Below are positions 25,327 through 34,920 of a stretch of DNA of 64,000 nucleotides, piece by piece. The translations under genes and the position numbers were made by a program. Position 1 is the stretch's first letter; each line of letters starts with the position of its first letter. This DNA comes from Aureimonas pseudogalii (GTDB lineage: Bacteria; Pseudomonadota; Alphaproteobacteria; Rhizobiales; Rhizobiaceae): assembly GCF_014196835.1 (NCBI RefSeq), contig NZ_JACIEK010000001.1, forward strand, positions 942,283 to 1,006,282. The letters are read 5' to 3'. Below the pieces are notes generated by a model that saw nothing but the letters and a program-made list of their open reading frames with translations, ran no database searches and was not told the DNA's origin.

Positions 25327-26873
25327 GCGGCGGGCCTCGCTACCGGCCCGCCATCGACGCGCGCGTCCGGGTCGTCGCCGAGCGGCGTCCAGCGGTGGCC
25401 GCCTCGCGCCAGCAACGCGTCGGCGCCCGCCGGCCCGTCCGAGCCCGCCGCGTAGAGCTCCGGGCTGCCCTGGCTCCAAGCCTCGATCAGCGGCTCGACC
25501 ACGGCCCAGGCGGCCTCGATCGAGTCGGCGCGCTGGAAGAGCGTGGCGTCGCCGCTCATGCAGGCGTGGAGCAGAGTCTCATAGCCGACATTGGGCGTGC
25601 GCTGGAAGAACTCGTCGTGGCGAAAGACCTGCGCGACCGACGCCGGGACCAATCCCGGGCCGGGCCGCTTGGTCTGGAACTCGGTTCGCACGCTCTTCTC
25701 TCCGTCGATCTGGAGGATCAACCGGTTGGGCGCGGGCGTGCCGCCGCCGGCTTCCGCGAAGAGCGGGTGCGAGGCGGGCTTGAAGGTGACGACGATCTCG
25801 GTGCGGTGCGCGGCGAGGCGCTTGCCAGTGCGCAGGTAGAACGGCACGCCCGCCCAGCGCGGCGCATCGATCGTCAGCTTGAGCGCGGCATAGGTCTCGA
25901 TGGCGCTGTCCGGCGCGACGTTCGGCTCGTCGCGGTAGGCGAGGCGCGCCTCGCCGTTCAGCGTGCCCGCGCCGTACTGCCCGCGCACGGCATCGCCCGG
26001 CTCCGCCGGACGCACGGCGGCAAGGAGACGGGCCTTGGCATCGCGCACTGGCTTCTCCGCGAGGCTCTCGGGCGGCTCCATGGCGAGCATCGCCAGAAGC
26101 TGGAAGAGATGGTTCGGCACCATGTCGCGCAGCGCACCGGCCCGCTCGTAGAAGCCGCCCCGCTCCTCGACGCCGAGCGTCTCGGCGGCGGTGATCTCGA
26201 CATGGTCGATATGTTCGCCCGACCAGACGGGCTCGAAGATCCGGTTGGCGAAGCGCAGCGCCAGGATCGCCTGCACCGTCTCCTTTCCGAGAAAATGATC
26301 GATCCGATAGATCTGGCTCTCCGCGGCCACCGAGAGAAGCTCGGCGTCGAGGGCGCGCGCCGAGGCGAGATCGCTGCCGAAGGGCTTTTCCACCACGAGG
26401 CGGCGGAAGGCGCCCTCGCTCTCGCCCAGCAGTCCGGCCCGGCCGAGCCCGAGAACGATCGGCGAGAAGAAGCGCGAGGACACGGCGCAGTAGAAGACGG
26501 CGCTGCCTTCGAGACGGCGGCCCAGCGCCTCGAAGGTGGCGGGAACGGTGATGTCGCCGCGCAGGTAGGAAAAGCGCGAGCGCAGCGGACCCCAGATCTC
26601 CTCGCGGATGGTGCCGGCGTTGAACTCGGCGCCGGGGTCGGCGGCGAGGTCGTGCAGGGCGCGGGAGATCCCGTTCGCCCAGGTTCGGTCGTCCATCTCG
26701 GCCCGGTCGACGCCGAGCACACGCATCGACCCGTCGAGCATCCCGGCGGCGGCGAGGTCGTAGAGCGCGGGCACGAGGAGGCGCTTGGTGAGATCGCCCG
26801 CCGCGCCGAAGATCACGAGGGTGCAGGGGGGCGCGACCGGTCCGGCGGGGATGGGAAGAACGGGCTGCGTCAT
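25323..26873 (-). CDS. zwf: Glucose-6-phosphate 1-dehydrogenase
   Basis: A 516-residue G6PDH, the entry enzyme of the oxidative pentose-phosphate and Entner-Doudoroff routes and a main NADPH source. Visible motifs are the Rossmann GAAGDLTKR, EKPFGSDL and the active-site RIDHFLGKE with catalytic His downstream. AVSSRFF replaces the more common APP-F pattern. The C-terminus is extended after the usual LY-AGSDGP. pgl and edd do not follow as often seen; instead a truncated glycosidase is overlapped by 4 nt. Confidence 0.95.
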   Translation of the reverse strand: MTQPVLPIPAGPVAPPCTLVIFGAAGDLTKRLLVPALYDLAAAGMLDGSMRVLGVDRAEMDDRTWANGISRALHDLAADPGAEFNAGTIREEIWGPLRSRFSYLRGDITVPATFEALGRRLEGSAVFYCAVSSRFFSPIVLGLGRAGLLGESEGAFRRLVVEKPFGSDLASARALDAELLSVAAESQIYRIDHFLGKETVQAILALRFANRIFEPVWSGEHIDHVEITAAETLGVEERGGFYERAGALRDMVPNHLFQLLAMLAMEPPESLAEKPVRDAKARLLAAVRPAEPGDAVRGQYGAGTLNGEARLAYRDEPNVAPDSAIETYAALKLTIDAPRWAGVPFYLRTGKRLAAHRTEIVVTFKPASHPLFAEAGGGTPAPNRLILQIDGEKSVRTEFQTKRPGPGLVPASVAQVFRHDEFFQRTPNVGYETLLHACMSGDATLFQRADSIEAAWAVVEPLIEAWSQGSPELYAAGSDGPAGADALLARGGHRWTPLGDDPDARVDGGPVARPAA

Positions 26874-26939
26874 GACGGGACTCTCGAAGACGAGACTGCG
26901 GATGGGTTTACGTCGAAGCGGGCGGGGAGGCGGGCGGCG

Positions 26940-27980
26940 TCAGGGAACCTTCCATTCCGACTGTTCCGTGCCGAGGCCATCGGCGGGCGCATCGAGCTGG
27001 AACACGACGCCGTCCCCGGCGAATCGAAGCTCGGCCGTGCCGCCGAACTCGGCCGCGAGCACGCGCTCGATGATCTTCACCCCGTATCCGGGTGTCGCCG
27101 GCGCCGTCACGGGCGGCCCGCCCGCCTCCTGCCATGTCAGATGGAAGTGCCGGTCCGCGACCGTCCAGCGGATCGACACCGTTCCCGCCGCGTTGGACAA
27201 CGCCCCGTGGCGGCGCGCGTTTTCGCCGAGTTCGTGCACGGCGAGCGACAGCATCGTGGCGATGCGCGGCTTGATGCGAACGTCGGGGCCCTCCACCTCG
27301 AGCCGCTCCGCCACCTGATCGTGGAGCGGGTCGAGCGCGCCGCGCACGACGTCGCCGACCAGCGCCGATCCCCAGGCCTCGCGCGTCATCACGTCGTGGC
27401 TGCGGGCAAGCGCGCGAAGGCGCCCCGCGACGGACGCGGCGACGTCCGTCGGCACCGTCGCCCGGCGCAGCGTCTGCTCGACGAGGGTCTGGACCGTGGC
27501 CAGCGTGTTCTTGACGCGATGGTCGAGCTCGCGCTGCAACAGAAAGGCGTGCTCCTCGGATCGCTTGCGGTCGGTCACGTCCATCTGCGAGGCGAAGAAG
27601 TAGACGAGGTCTCCACCCTCGAAGACCGGCGACAGAAGCAGCGCGTTCCAGAAGGTCGTGCCGTCCTTGCGATAGTTGAGGATGTCGACCTGGGTGGGCT
27701 CGGGCACCGAGATCGCCCCGCGCAGCTTCGCGACGGCGTCGTCGCGGGTCGCGGGCCCTTGCAGGAAACGGCAGTTGCGCCCGAGAACCTCGTCGCGCGG
27801 GTAGCCGGTGAGGTCCACGAAGGCGTCGTTGCAGAAGACGATCGGGTTGTCGGGGCGCCTCGGGTCGGTGATCACCATCGGCATCCGGGTCGTGCGCACG
27901 GCCGAGGCGAACGGATCCCGGCTGCTTCCCGACGGAATGTCGATCTCGTCCTCGACGCTCGGGCGTAGCCTGTCGTCCAC
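26940..27980 (-). CDS. LOV-domain HWE histidine kinase (blue-light sensor)
   Basis: A 346-residue soluble photoreceptor kinase starting at a GTG. Residues about 22-140 form a LOV/PAS domain with the flavin-adduct cysteine, Cys70 in GRNCRFLQG, plus the flavin contacts NYRKDGTTFWN. A short coiled linker leads to the HWE kinase: His154 in ELDHRVKN, HELGENARRHGAL, and WQEAGGPP. Related LOV-HWE kinases (for example in Brucella and Erythrobacter) are activated by blue light and phosphorylate single-domain receivers. It is monocistronic here with no receiver beside it; the orphan receiver at 13307 is a possible but unproven partner. Confidence 0.93.
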   Translation of the reverse strand: MDDRLRPSVEDEIDIPSGSSRDPFASAVRTTRMPMVITDPRRPDNPIVFCNDAFVDLTGYPRDEVLGRNCRFLQGPATRDDAVAKLRGAISVPEPTQVDILNYRKDGTTFWNALLLSPVFEGGDLVYFFASQMDVTDRKRSEEHAFLLQRELDHRVKNTLATVQTLVEQTLRRATVPTDVAASVAGRLRALARSHDVMTREAWGSALVGDVVRGALDPLHDQVAERLEVEGPDVRIKPRIATMLSLAVHELGENARRHGALSNAAGTVSIRWTVADRHFHLTWQEAGGPPVTAPATPGYGVKIIERVLAAEFGGTAELRFAGDGVVFQLDAPADGLGTEQSEWKVP

Positions 27981-28283
27981 GGTTACACCCTTCTCGGCGG
28001 CCGAGGGACGGTCATCCCTCCGAGGTCTCCGGTGCGCTTAACGTGGCACCGCGCCAGACGATCCATCGCTCGCGCGAATGTCTCGTCGAGGCGGGTCGCG
28101 TCACCGCCACGGCCGCGTCCTTGCTCTACGCGACGACGTCGGCCCGATCATTCCTTCACGATCATCCCCACGGTTTTCCCGGTCCGCTCGCCACGCATGC
28201 AAGGCCGCGGGGATCCGGGGGAGAGGTCGTGGGAGCGGAGGCCGAGCCTCGCCGCCCGGCGGCCTGGTTGAGACGTGAACGGC

Positions 28284-30320
28284 TCAGGCGCTCCGGCGCT
28301 CGAAATCGCTGTCGAGCGCCATGTCGAAGCCGGCGTCGATCGGGGCCTTGCGGGCGGCGGCCGCGGCCTTCGGCGCATGCGTGGCACCAAAGGCCTGAAC
28401 CCTCGCCTGCAACACGTCGACGCTGTCCTGGCGCGACGGCGCCGAAGCGGACGCATCGCGCCGCACCTTGAAGAAGGCGACGCGCGTTTCCAGCCGTGCC
28501 GACTCGGCGGAGAGCTGGTCCGCAGTGGCCGACATGGCGGTGGCGGCGCCGGCGTTGGACTGCGTCACCTGGTCGAGCTGCTGGATCGCCTGGTTGATCT
28601 GGTCGATGCCCACCGACTGCTCGCGGCAAGCCGCCGAGATCTCGGAGACGAGCTCCGAGGTCCGCTCGATGTCGGGCACGAGCGCCGACAGCATCTGACC
28701 CGCCTCTTCCGATGCCGCAAGCGTCTCGCCCGACAGCGCGCCGATTTCCTGCGCCGCCTGCTGGGAGCGTTCGGCGAGCTTGCGCACCTCCGAGGCCACG
28801 ACGGCGAAGCCCTTGCCGTGCGGTCCCGCCCGCGCCGCCTCGATCGCCGCGTTCAGCGCCAGAAGGTCGGTCTGGCGGGCGATCTCCTGCACCACCTGGA
28901 TCTTCTCGGTGATGACGCGCATCGCCTCCACCGACTTGGCCACCGCGGCGCCCGACTTGCCGGCGTTGAGGCTCGCCTGCGCCGCGATCTTCTCGGTGGT
29001 GCCGGCGTTGTCGGCGTTCTGGCGCACGTTCGCGGTCATCTCCTCCACCGCGGCCGAGGCCTCTTCGGAGGCCGCAGCCTGCTCGGCCGAACCCGAGGAG
29101 AGCTGCGCGGCGGTGGCCGCCGACTGGCTCGAGCCCGCCGCCACCTGAACCGCCGAACTCGTGACGTCGCCGACGATTTCCGACAGCTTGACGCTCATCG
29201 CGTTCATCGAGCGCAGGAGGTCGGCGATCTCGTCGCTGCCCTTCGCCTCGACCCGCTGCGACACGTCGCCCGCCCCGATGTCGTCAGCGAGTTGCACCGC
29301 ACGCTTCAGCCCGCGCCGGATGGAGAGCGCCATCCAGGTCGCCGCCGCCCCGCCGAGCAGCACGGCGGCCGCCACGAGAGAGAGCAGCGTGGTCGAGGTC
29401 TTCGCGTAGTCGTCGCGGGACGAGGACAGGAACAGCTGCACATCCTCGTTGACCGACCCGTTGAGATCGTCGAGCCGCTTGTCGATGGCGCGCGCCAGCG
29501 GCGTCAACTTGTCGTCCAGCAGGGCGGACGCCTTCACGGTCCAGTTCTCGACCCCCTCGTCGGCATTTTCGCGCATGAGGCCGAAGGCGTCGGTCCAGGC
29601 ACTCGCGAGGTCGGCGGGCACGGCGGTGCCGGCGGCGGCGGCGATCGACGACAGGCTCGCACGCAGCTGGGCGTTCTCCCTGTCGAGTTCGGCGCTGTAG
29701 CGCGCGATCGCCGCATCCTCGGGCAGGACGATCGTTCCCATCATGTCGAGCTGTGCACGTAGCGTGGCAAGACGCGCGGCGTCGAAGGCACGGGTCACGG
29801 CTGCGTCGGCACGCGCTACGGTCGGCAGGGCGGCCTCGAACTGGTCGAGCTTCTCGGCGAAGGCGGCGCGCTTCTCTTCGGTGGCGACGAAGCTCGTCAG
29901 CGCCGCGCTGCCGTTGGCCTTGAGCCCGGCGGCGTAGGTTTCGTCGGAAAGCTTGCGCAGTTCCACGAGCGAGGGGCGAAGATCCTTGAAGGCAACCTGG
30001 GCCTCGTCGTCGAGGACGCCCATGACCGCATCCATGCCCCGGTCGATCTCGCCCCAGGACCGGTCGTAGATCGACCGAGCCTCGGCCATCGCAGCCTCGT
30101 CGTCGAGCGTGATCGACTGCATCACGCTGCGACGCATGTCCGATAGCGCGCCCTGCGCCATGCGCGAGTTGTCGACTTCCAGGAAGGGAACGGCATGGAA
30201 GCGGGCCAGCGTATCGTCGCCGCCGGCCACGCCGCGCACGCCGAGATAGCCGACGGCGCCGGTCATCGCAAGAATGGCGGCAAAGCTCGCACCGAGCTTC
30301 AGTGTCATCGTCGTCTTCAT
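28284..30320 (-). CDS. Methyl-accepting chemotaxis protein
   Basis: A 678-residue chemoreceptor. The first transmembrane helix is about 8-28, then a long helical periplasmic 4HB-type sensor (about 30-340), the second membrane helix about 345-370 ([21 protein letters not shown]) and HAMP about 370-425. The signalling hairpin tip is [21 protein letters not shown]. The C-terminus ends FERRSA, with no NWxxF pentapeptide for CheR tethering. The ATG at 30320 (GGGGATAGC upstream) is preferred to an in-frame one 75 nt earlier because it places the signal anchor at the N-terminus. Confidence 0.94.
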   Translation of the reverse strand: MKTTMTLKLGASFAAILAMTGAVGYLGVRGVAGGDDTLARFHAVPFLEVDNSRMAQGALSDMRRSVMQSITLDDEAAMAEARSIYDRSWGEIDRGMDAVMGVLDDEAQVAFKDLRPSLVELRKLSDETYAAGLKANGSAALTSFVATEEKRAAFAEKLDQFEAALPTVARADAAVTRAFDAARLATLRAQLDMMGTIVLPEDAAIARYSAELDRENAQLRASLSSIAAAAGTAVPADLASAWTDAFGLMRENADEGVENWTVKASALLDDKLTPLARAIDKRLDDLNGSVNEDVQLFLSSSRDDYAKTSTTLLSLVAAAVLLGGAAATWMALSIRRGLKRAVQLADDIGAGDVSQRVEAKGSDEIADLLRSMNAMSVKLSEIVGDVTSSAVQVAAGSSQSAATAAQLSSGSAEQAAASEEASAAVEEMTANVRQNADNAGTTEKIAAQASLNAGKSGAAVAKSVEAMRVITEKIQVVQEIARQTDLLALNAAIEAARAGPHGKGFAVVASEVRKLAERSQQAAQEIGALSGETLAASEEAGQMLSALVPDIERTSELVSEISAACREQSVGIDQINQAIQQLDQVTQSNAGAATAMSATADQLSAESARLETRVAFFKVRRDASASAPSRQDSVDVLQARVQAFGATHAPKAAAAARKAPIDAGFDMALDSDFERRSA

Positions 30321-30720
30321 GCTATCCCCGCAAGTGTTCGGAGCGGCGGACGAGGCCGATCCATCACGGAGAAATGACATGCCCGACATAAGCAAATGTT
30401 AATCGCACACCAAATATTATTAATAAATTTCAGTTACGATACAATCATTCGATCCCATATTTTCCTGCCAAAACAAATAATTTTTTATCGCCCCTCTGCA
30501 ACCCTCAAGCGCAGCGAAGCAACTCTTCGACAACGATCGCGAGCCGGCGGTCGTCACACCACGGGGGCGCCCATCATTCCTATCCAGCGGGGACGTGGTT
30601 CCCCAACTCCCTCGATCATGGTCGGGAGTGGTTGTGACGCGGCGCAACCTCGGGCTTTGGGCTATCCGTCCGAAACGCAGACCCGCGTCCTCGCGTCCGC
30701 CCCGGCCGTCCGAGATCCGC
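30321..30720. other. AT-rich intergenic region upstream of the chemoreceptor
   Basis: About 400 nt. The segment 30396-30500 is strikingly AT-rich for this genome and contains runs of A and T, which fits the promoter of the minus-strand chemoreceptor gene. The remainder lies downstream of guaA. Short frames here have no recognisable features, and I cannot fix a -35/-10 pair with confidence. Confidence 0.55.
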
Positions 30721-32277
30721 TCATTCCCACTCGATCGTACCAGGGGGCTTGGAGGTGACGTCGTAGACGACGCGGTTGATGCCCTTCACCTCGTTGATGA
30801 TGCGCGTCGCCGTGTTGCCGAGGAAGGTCATGTCGAACGGGTAGAAGTCGGCGGTCATGCCGTCGACCGAGGTGACGGCGCGCAGCGCGCAGACGAACTC
30901 GTAGGTCCGCCCGTCGCCCATCACGCCCACCGTCTGCACCGGCAGGAGCACCGCGAAGGCCTGCCAGATCGTGTCGTAGAGCCCGGCCTTGCGGATCTCA
31001 TCGAGATAGATCGCATCGGCCTGGCGCAGGATCTCGAGCTTGGCGCGGGTGATGCCGCCGGGGCAGCGGATGGCGAGGCCCGGACCCGGGAAGGGCTGGC
31101 GGCCGACGAACTGCTCGGGCAGGCCGAGCTCGCGCCCGAGCACGCGCACCTCGTCCTTGAACAGCTCGCGCAGCGGCTCCACGAGTTTCATGTTCATGCG
31201 CTCGGGCAGACCGCCGACATTGTGGTGCGACTTGATGGTGACGGACGGCCCGCCGGTGAAGGACACCGATTCGATGACGTCGGGATAGAGCGTGCCCTGC
31301 GCCAGGAAGTCGGCGCCGCCGAGCTTTTTCGCCTCGGCCTCGAAGGTCTCGATGAACAGGCGCCCGATCGTCTTGCGCTTCACCTCGGGGTCGAGTTCGC
31401 CCTCCAGCGCGTCGATGAAGAGATCCTGCGCCTCCACGTGCACGAGCGGGATGTTGTAGTGGTCGCGGAACATCGCCACGACCTCCTCGGCCTCGTTCAT
31501 GCGCAAGAGGCCGTGATCGACGAAGATGCAGGTGAGCTGGTCGCCGATCGCCTCGTGGATCAGCACGGCCGCGACGGATGAATCGACGCCGCCCGACAGG
31601 CCGCAGATCACCCGGCCCGAACCCACCTTGGCGCGGATCTCCTCGATCGCCTGCTCCTTGAAGGCGGCCATCGTCCAGTCGCCGGCGAGACCCGCGATCT
31701 TGTGGACGAAGTTGGAGATGAGCTTGGCGCCGTCCGGCGTGTGCACCACCTCGGGATGGAACTGCACGCCGTAGAAGCGCCGGCCCTCGTCGGCGATGGC
31801 GGCGAACGGCGCGCCGGGCGAGGCGGCGACGATCTCGAAGCCCTTGGGCAGCGCGGTGACGCGGTCGCCATGGCTCATCCACACCTGATGGCGGGTGCCC
31901 TCGGCCCAGATGCCCTCGAAGAGCGGCGAGGGCTTCTGCACCTCGAGAAAGGCGCGGCCGAACTCGCGGTGGAGGCCACCCTCGATCTTGCCGCCGAGCT
32001 GCGCGCACATCGTCTGCTGGCCGTAGCAGATGCCGAGAACCGGCACCCCGGCCTCGAAGATCGCGTCGGGGGCGCGGGGGGAATCGACGTCGATCGTCGA
32101 GGCGGGCGAGCCCGACAGGATCACCGCCCGCGGCTTCAGCCGGCGAAAGCCCTCCTCGGCCGATTGGAAGGGCACGATCTCGGAATAGACGCCGGCCTCG
32201 CGCACGCGGCGCGCGATGAGCTGCGTCACCTGGGAGCCGAAGTCGACGATGAGGATGGTGTCGGGGTGCTGGGTCAT
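30721..32277 (-). CDS. guaA: GMP synthase (glutamine-hydrolysing)
   Basis: A 518-residue two-domain enzyme converting XMP to GMP. The N-terminal class I glutamine amidotransferase has its nucleophile Cys in GICYGQQ and the His/Glu in FHPEV. The ATP-pyrophosphatase P-loop is GLSGGVDSS (about 225). The C-terminal dimerisation domain ends in the invariant KPPGTIEWE. guaB, the preceding pathway step, lies separately at 41296. Confidence 0.98.
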   Translation of the reverse strand: MTQHPDTILIVDFGSQVTQLIARRVREAGVYSEIVPFQSAEEGFRRLKPRAVILSGSPASTIDVDSPRAPDAIFEAGVPVLGICYGQQTMCAQLGGKIEGGLHREFGRAFLEVQKPSPLFEGIWAEGTRHQVWMSHGDRVTALPKGFEIVAASPGAPFAAIADEGRRFYGVQFHPEVVHTPDGAKLISNFVHKIAGLAGDWTMAAFKEQAIEEIRAKVGSGRVICGLSGGVDSSVAAVLIHEAIGDQLTCIFVDHGLLRMNEAEEVVAMFRDHYNIPLVHVEAQDLFIDALEGELDPEVKRKTIGRLFIETFEAEAKKLGGADFLAQGTLYPDVIESVSFTGGPSVTIKSHHNVGGLPERMNMKLVEPLRELFKDEVRVLGRELGLPEQFVGRQPFPGPGLAIRCPGGITRAKLEILRQADAIYLDEIRKAGLYDTIWQAFAVLLPVQTVGVMGDGRTYEFVCALRAVTSVDGMTADFYPFDMTFLGNTATRIINEVKGINRVVYDVTSKPPGTIEWE

Positions 32278-32449
32278 GGCGGACTTCTAGATAAGGGCTC
32301 CCAAAAGGCAAGACCCTTGTCGCCGCCGCGCCGGGTGGCGGCGCCCGGTGAGCGCGATGCGCTTTGTCATCGCGCGGTCACCGCCCGGTCAATCGCCTGT
32401 CATCGACCATGGGTCTGGTGCGGCTCGAACTCGCGATCCGGAGCCCGCC

Positions 32450-33817
32450 ATGAAGACGATTCTCGCCGCCGCCACCGCCCTCACCGCGCTCTGCGCCGGG
32501 CCTGCCTTGGCCGACGGCGACGCGGCCGAGGGCCGGCGCTTTCCCGCCGTGCTCACCGGACAGGCCGTGCTGCCGGCGCAGACGCTGGTGGATGCGCCGG
32601 CCGACGCGCCGGAGCACCTGCGCCATGCCGGCAAGTTCACGACGCCCGACCGCCACCGCACCGAGGCGCTCGGCACGGTGGCGGGCAAGGACGGCCTGCG
32701 CCCCACCGGCGCCGGCCTGCCGCTTGCGGGCCAGTCGGTGCAGGGCTTCTCCGGCATCAAGACCATGCCGGACGGCACGTTCTGGAGCCTGTCGGACAAC
32801 GGCTTCGGCGCCAAGGCCAATTCGAGCGACGCGGCGCTGATGCTGCACCACGTCGCCATCGACTGGACGGCCGGCACGGTGGACCGCCGCGAGACCGTGT
32901 TTCTGCGCGATCCCGACAAGCGGGCGCCCTTCCCGATCGTGCTGGAGGGCACCGACACGCGCTATCTCACCGGTGCCGACTTCGACGTCGAATCGATCCA
33001 GCCGACCGCCGACGGCTTCCTCGTCGGCGAGGAGTTCGGTCCCTATCTCCTGAGCTTCGATAAGGCGGGCGTTCTGCGCTCGGCCACCGAGACGCGGATC
33101 GGGGACCGCGCCGTGCGCTCGCCCGACCATCCCGCCCTCGCGCTGCCGGCCGACCCCACCAAGCCGCTGCCCGAGTTCAACCTCAAGCGCTCCGGCGGCT
33201 TCGAGGGCCTCGCGCTCGCGAAGGACGGGGCGCATGCCTACGGGCTGATTGAGGGCCCACTCTTCGTCGACGGCAAGCCCGAGACGGTGGCGGACGGGCG
33301 CACGGCGCTGCGCATCGCCGAGTTCGACACCGCGAAGGGCGATTGGACCGGACGCTCCTGGCTCTATCCGCTGGCCGCGGGGGGCGCCGCCATCGGCGAC
33401 TTCAACATGCTGGACGCCACCACGGCACTGGTCATCGAACGCGACAACGGCGCGGGCCGCGCCGCGCAAGGCTGCGCGGGCGATCCGAAGGCCGACTGCT
33501 TCGCCGCGCCGGCCAAGCTGAAGCGCATCGTGAAGATCGAGATGAACGAGGCCAATGTCGGCGGCGCCGTGCGCAAGATCGGGTACATCGACCTCATGGA
33601 CATCGCCGACCCCAAGGGCGTCGCGCGCCAGGGCAGCGTGGAGGGCGTCTACGACATGCCCTTCGTGACGATCGAGAACGTCGACCGGATCGACGACACG
33701 CATATCGTCGTCGCCAACGACAACAACTTCCCCTATTCGGCCGGCCGCCAGATCGACAAGGCCGACGACACCGAGTTCGTCCGGCTCGAAGTCGGCGAGT
33801 TCCTCGCGGCGCAGTAA
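32450..33817 (+). CDS. Exported esterase-like protein of the phytase-like family
   Basis: A 455-residue exported protein. The signal peptide is MKTILAAATALTALCAGPALA. The rest matches the 'esterase-like activity of phytase' family (PF13449): GFSGIKTMPDGTFWSLSDNGFG, DVESIQPTADGFLVGEEFGPYLL, GFEGLALAKDG and NFPYSAGRQ near the end. This is a beta-propeller-like fold with several acidic metal-binding positions. A longer frame from 32348 would hide the signal peptide, so the ATG at 32450 is chosen. The substrate is unknown; phosphate-ester hydrolysis is a family-level guess. Confidence 0.85.
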   Translation: MKTILAAATALTALCAGPALADGDAAEGRRFPAVLTGQAVLPAQTLVDAPADAPEHLRHAGKFTTPDRHRTEALGTVAGKDGLRPTGAGLPLAGQSVQGFSGIKTMPDGTFWSLSDNGFGAKANSSDAALMLHHVAIDWTAGTVDRRETVFLRDPDKRAPFPIVLEGTDTRYLTGADFDVESIQPTADGFLVGEEFGPYLLSFDKAGVLRSATETRIGDRAVRSPDHPALALPADPTKPLPEFNLKRSGGFEGLALAKDGAHAYGLIEGPLFVDGKPETVADGRTALRIAEFDTAKGDWTGRSWLYPLAAGGAAIGDFNMLDATTALVIERDNGAGRAAQGCAGDPKADCFAAPAKLKRIVKIEMNEANVGGAVRKIGYIDLMDIADPKGVARQGSVEGVYDMPFVTIENVDRIDDTHIVVANDNNFPYSAGRQIDKADDTEFVRLEVGEFLAAQ

Positions 33818-33832
33818 GGGAGTTGGGCAAAG

Positions 33833-34471
33833 TCAGGCGGCGCCGCTCTCCAGCGCCGCCGCCAGACGATCCACGGCGTCGGCGAGGCCGGCGTCGACCA
33901 CCGGCAGGAGATGCGTCCAGTCCTCGTAGCGGCGCAGTTCCGCCGCGCCGTCGGAGATGCCGCGCAGCGCCAAGATCGGCACCGCGAAGCGCTGGCCGGC
34001 GCGCCAGACTGCGAAGGTCTCCATGTCCACCATGTCGGCGTCGATCGCATCATAGGCGGCACCCGTGACGACCGCCGCGCCCGTCGAGAGCCGGGCGGTC
34101 GGCAGGCCCGCGATCGGCGTCGCCAGCGGCACGGCGACGGGATGGTCGATCAGCGGCGTCACGCCCTTCGCGAAGCCGAGCGGCGAGGCGTCGATGTCGC
34201 GCCAGGAAACGGACGAGGCCTGATAGATGCGGCCCTGTTCGAGCGTGCGTGAGCCCGCCGAGCCCAGCGAGACCAGAAGGTCGGGCCGCGCACCCGCTGC
34301 CTCGCAGGCCGCCAGCGCCCACGTCGTCTCCACCGCCGCCTCGATCGGCCCGATGCCGATGAAGAGCGGGCGGATGCGCGCCTGCAGCGCCGCACCGTAT
34401 TCGGCGGGCGCGGCCATCGCGAAGAGGACGCGGCGTCCGCCGATCGTCTCGAGCGCGGGCGCGGCACTCAT
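33833..34471 (-). CDS. 5'-methylthioadenosine/S-adenosylhomocysteine nucleosidase-type phosphorylase
   Basis: A 212-residue PNP/UDP phosphorylase-superfamily protein. Family signs are FIGIGPIEAA near 38, VSLGSAGS near 67, and MVDMETFAV plus RGISD, which carry the ribose-binding Glu and the purine-contacting Asp of MTA/SAH nucleosidases. It recycles methylthioadenosine and S-adenosylhomocysteine to free adenine. Its ATG overlaps the tspO stop, making it third in an rsmB-tspO-nucleosidase operon; coupling a SAM-dependent methyltransferase to SAH removal is sensible. Confidence 0.82.
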   Translation of the reverse strand: MSAAPALETIGGRRVLFAMAAPAEYGAALQARIRPLFIGIGPIEAAVETTWALAACEAAGARPDLLVSLGSAGSRTLEQGRIYQASSVSWRDIDASPLGFAKGVTPLIDHPVAVPLATPIAGLPTARLSTGAAVVTGAAYDAIDADMVDMETFAVWRAGQRFAVPILALRGISDGAAELRRYEDWTHLLPVVDAGLADAVDRLAAALESGAA

Positions 34472-34920
34472 CCGTTCAGCCGCCAGATCGCGCCGTTGAG
34501 GAGCGCGGCGTAGGAGACCCAGACGGCGTAGGGCAGGAAACACCAGAACGCCCCGCGCTCGGCGATCGCCGTGCGCGTGAGAAAGACGAGGATCGCCACC
34601 AAGAGACCGAGGATCACGACGAGCGCCGGCAGCGTCGCGTGAGCGGTGAAGAAGAGCGGCGACCACAGGAAGTTCAGCGCCATCTGCACGCCCCAGGCCG
34701 TCAGCGCCCGGCGGTTGCCGGCCCGCCAGACGAGCCAGCCGGCGACCGCAATGAGCACGTAGAGGATCGTCCAGGCCGGCGCGAAGACCCAGTCGGGCGG
34801 GTTGAACCAGGGCTTGGCCAGCCCGCGATACCAGTCGTCCGGCGTGTTGCGCGCTCCGATGAGGAGGCCGCCGCCGAGCGAGATCGCCAAGAAGACGGCG
34901 AGGGAGATCCAGCGCCTCAC
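34468..34920 (-). CDS. tspO: TspO/MBR family tryptophan-rich sensory protein
   Basis: A 150-residue five-helix membrane protein. The GTG start at 34920 overlaps the rsmB stop (GTGA). Family motifs are WYRGLAKPWFNPPDWVFAPAW (interior fragment), LNFLWSPLFF and the C-terminal FLPYAVWVSYAALLN. In alphaproteobacteria TspO binds porphyrins and tunes tetrapyrrole or photosynthesis gene expression in response to oxygen and light. Nothing here fixes a role. Confidence 0.93.
   Translation of the reverse strand: MRRWISLAVFLAISLGGGLLIGARNTPDDWYRGLAKPWFNPPDWVFAPAWTILYVLIAVAGWLVWRAGNRRALTAWGVQMALNFLWSPLFFTAHATLPALVVILGLLVAILVFLTRTAIAERGAFWCFLPYAVWVSYAALLNGAIWRLNG

Noticed and set aside
25395-27968. 857-codon plus-strand frame opposite zwf and the LOV kinase
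   Set aside because: Antisense of two intact enzymes; composition biased to Arg, Gly, Glu and no recognisable domain.
30420-30647. 75-codon minus-strand frame in the AT-rich gap upstream of the chemoreceptor
   Set aside because: No family resemblance and no clear ribosome site; the region is better explained as a promoter zone.
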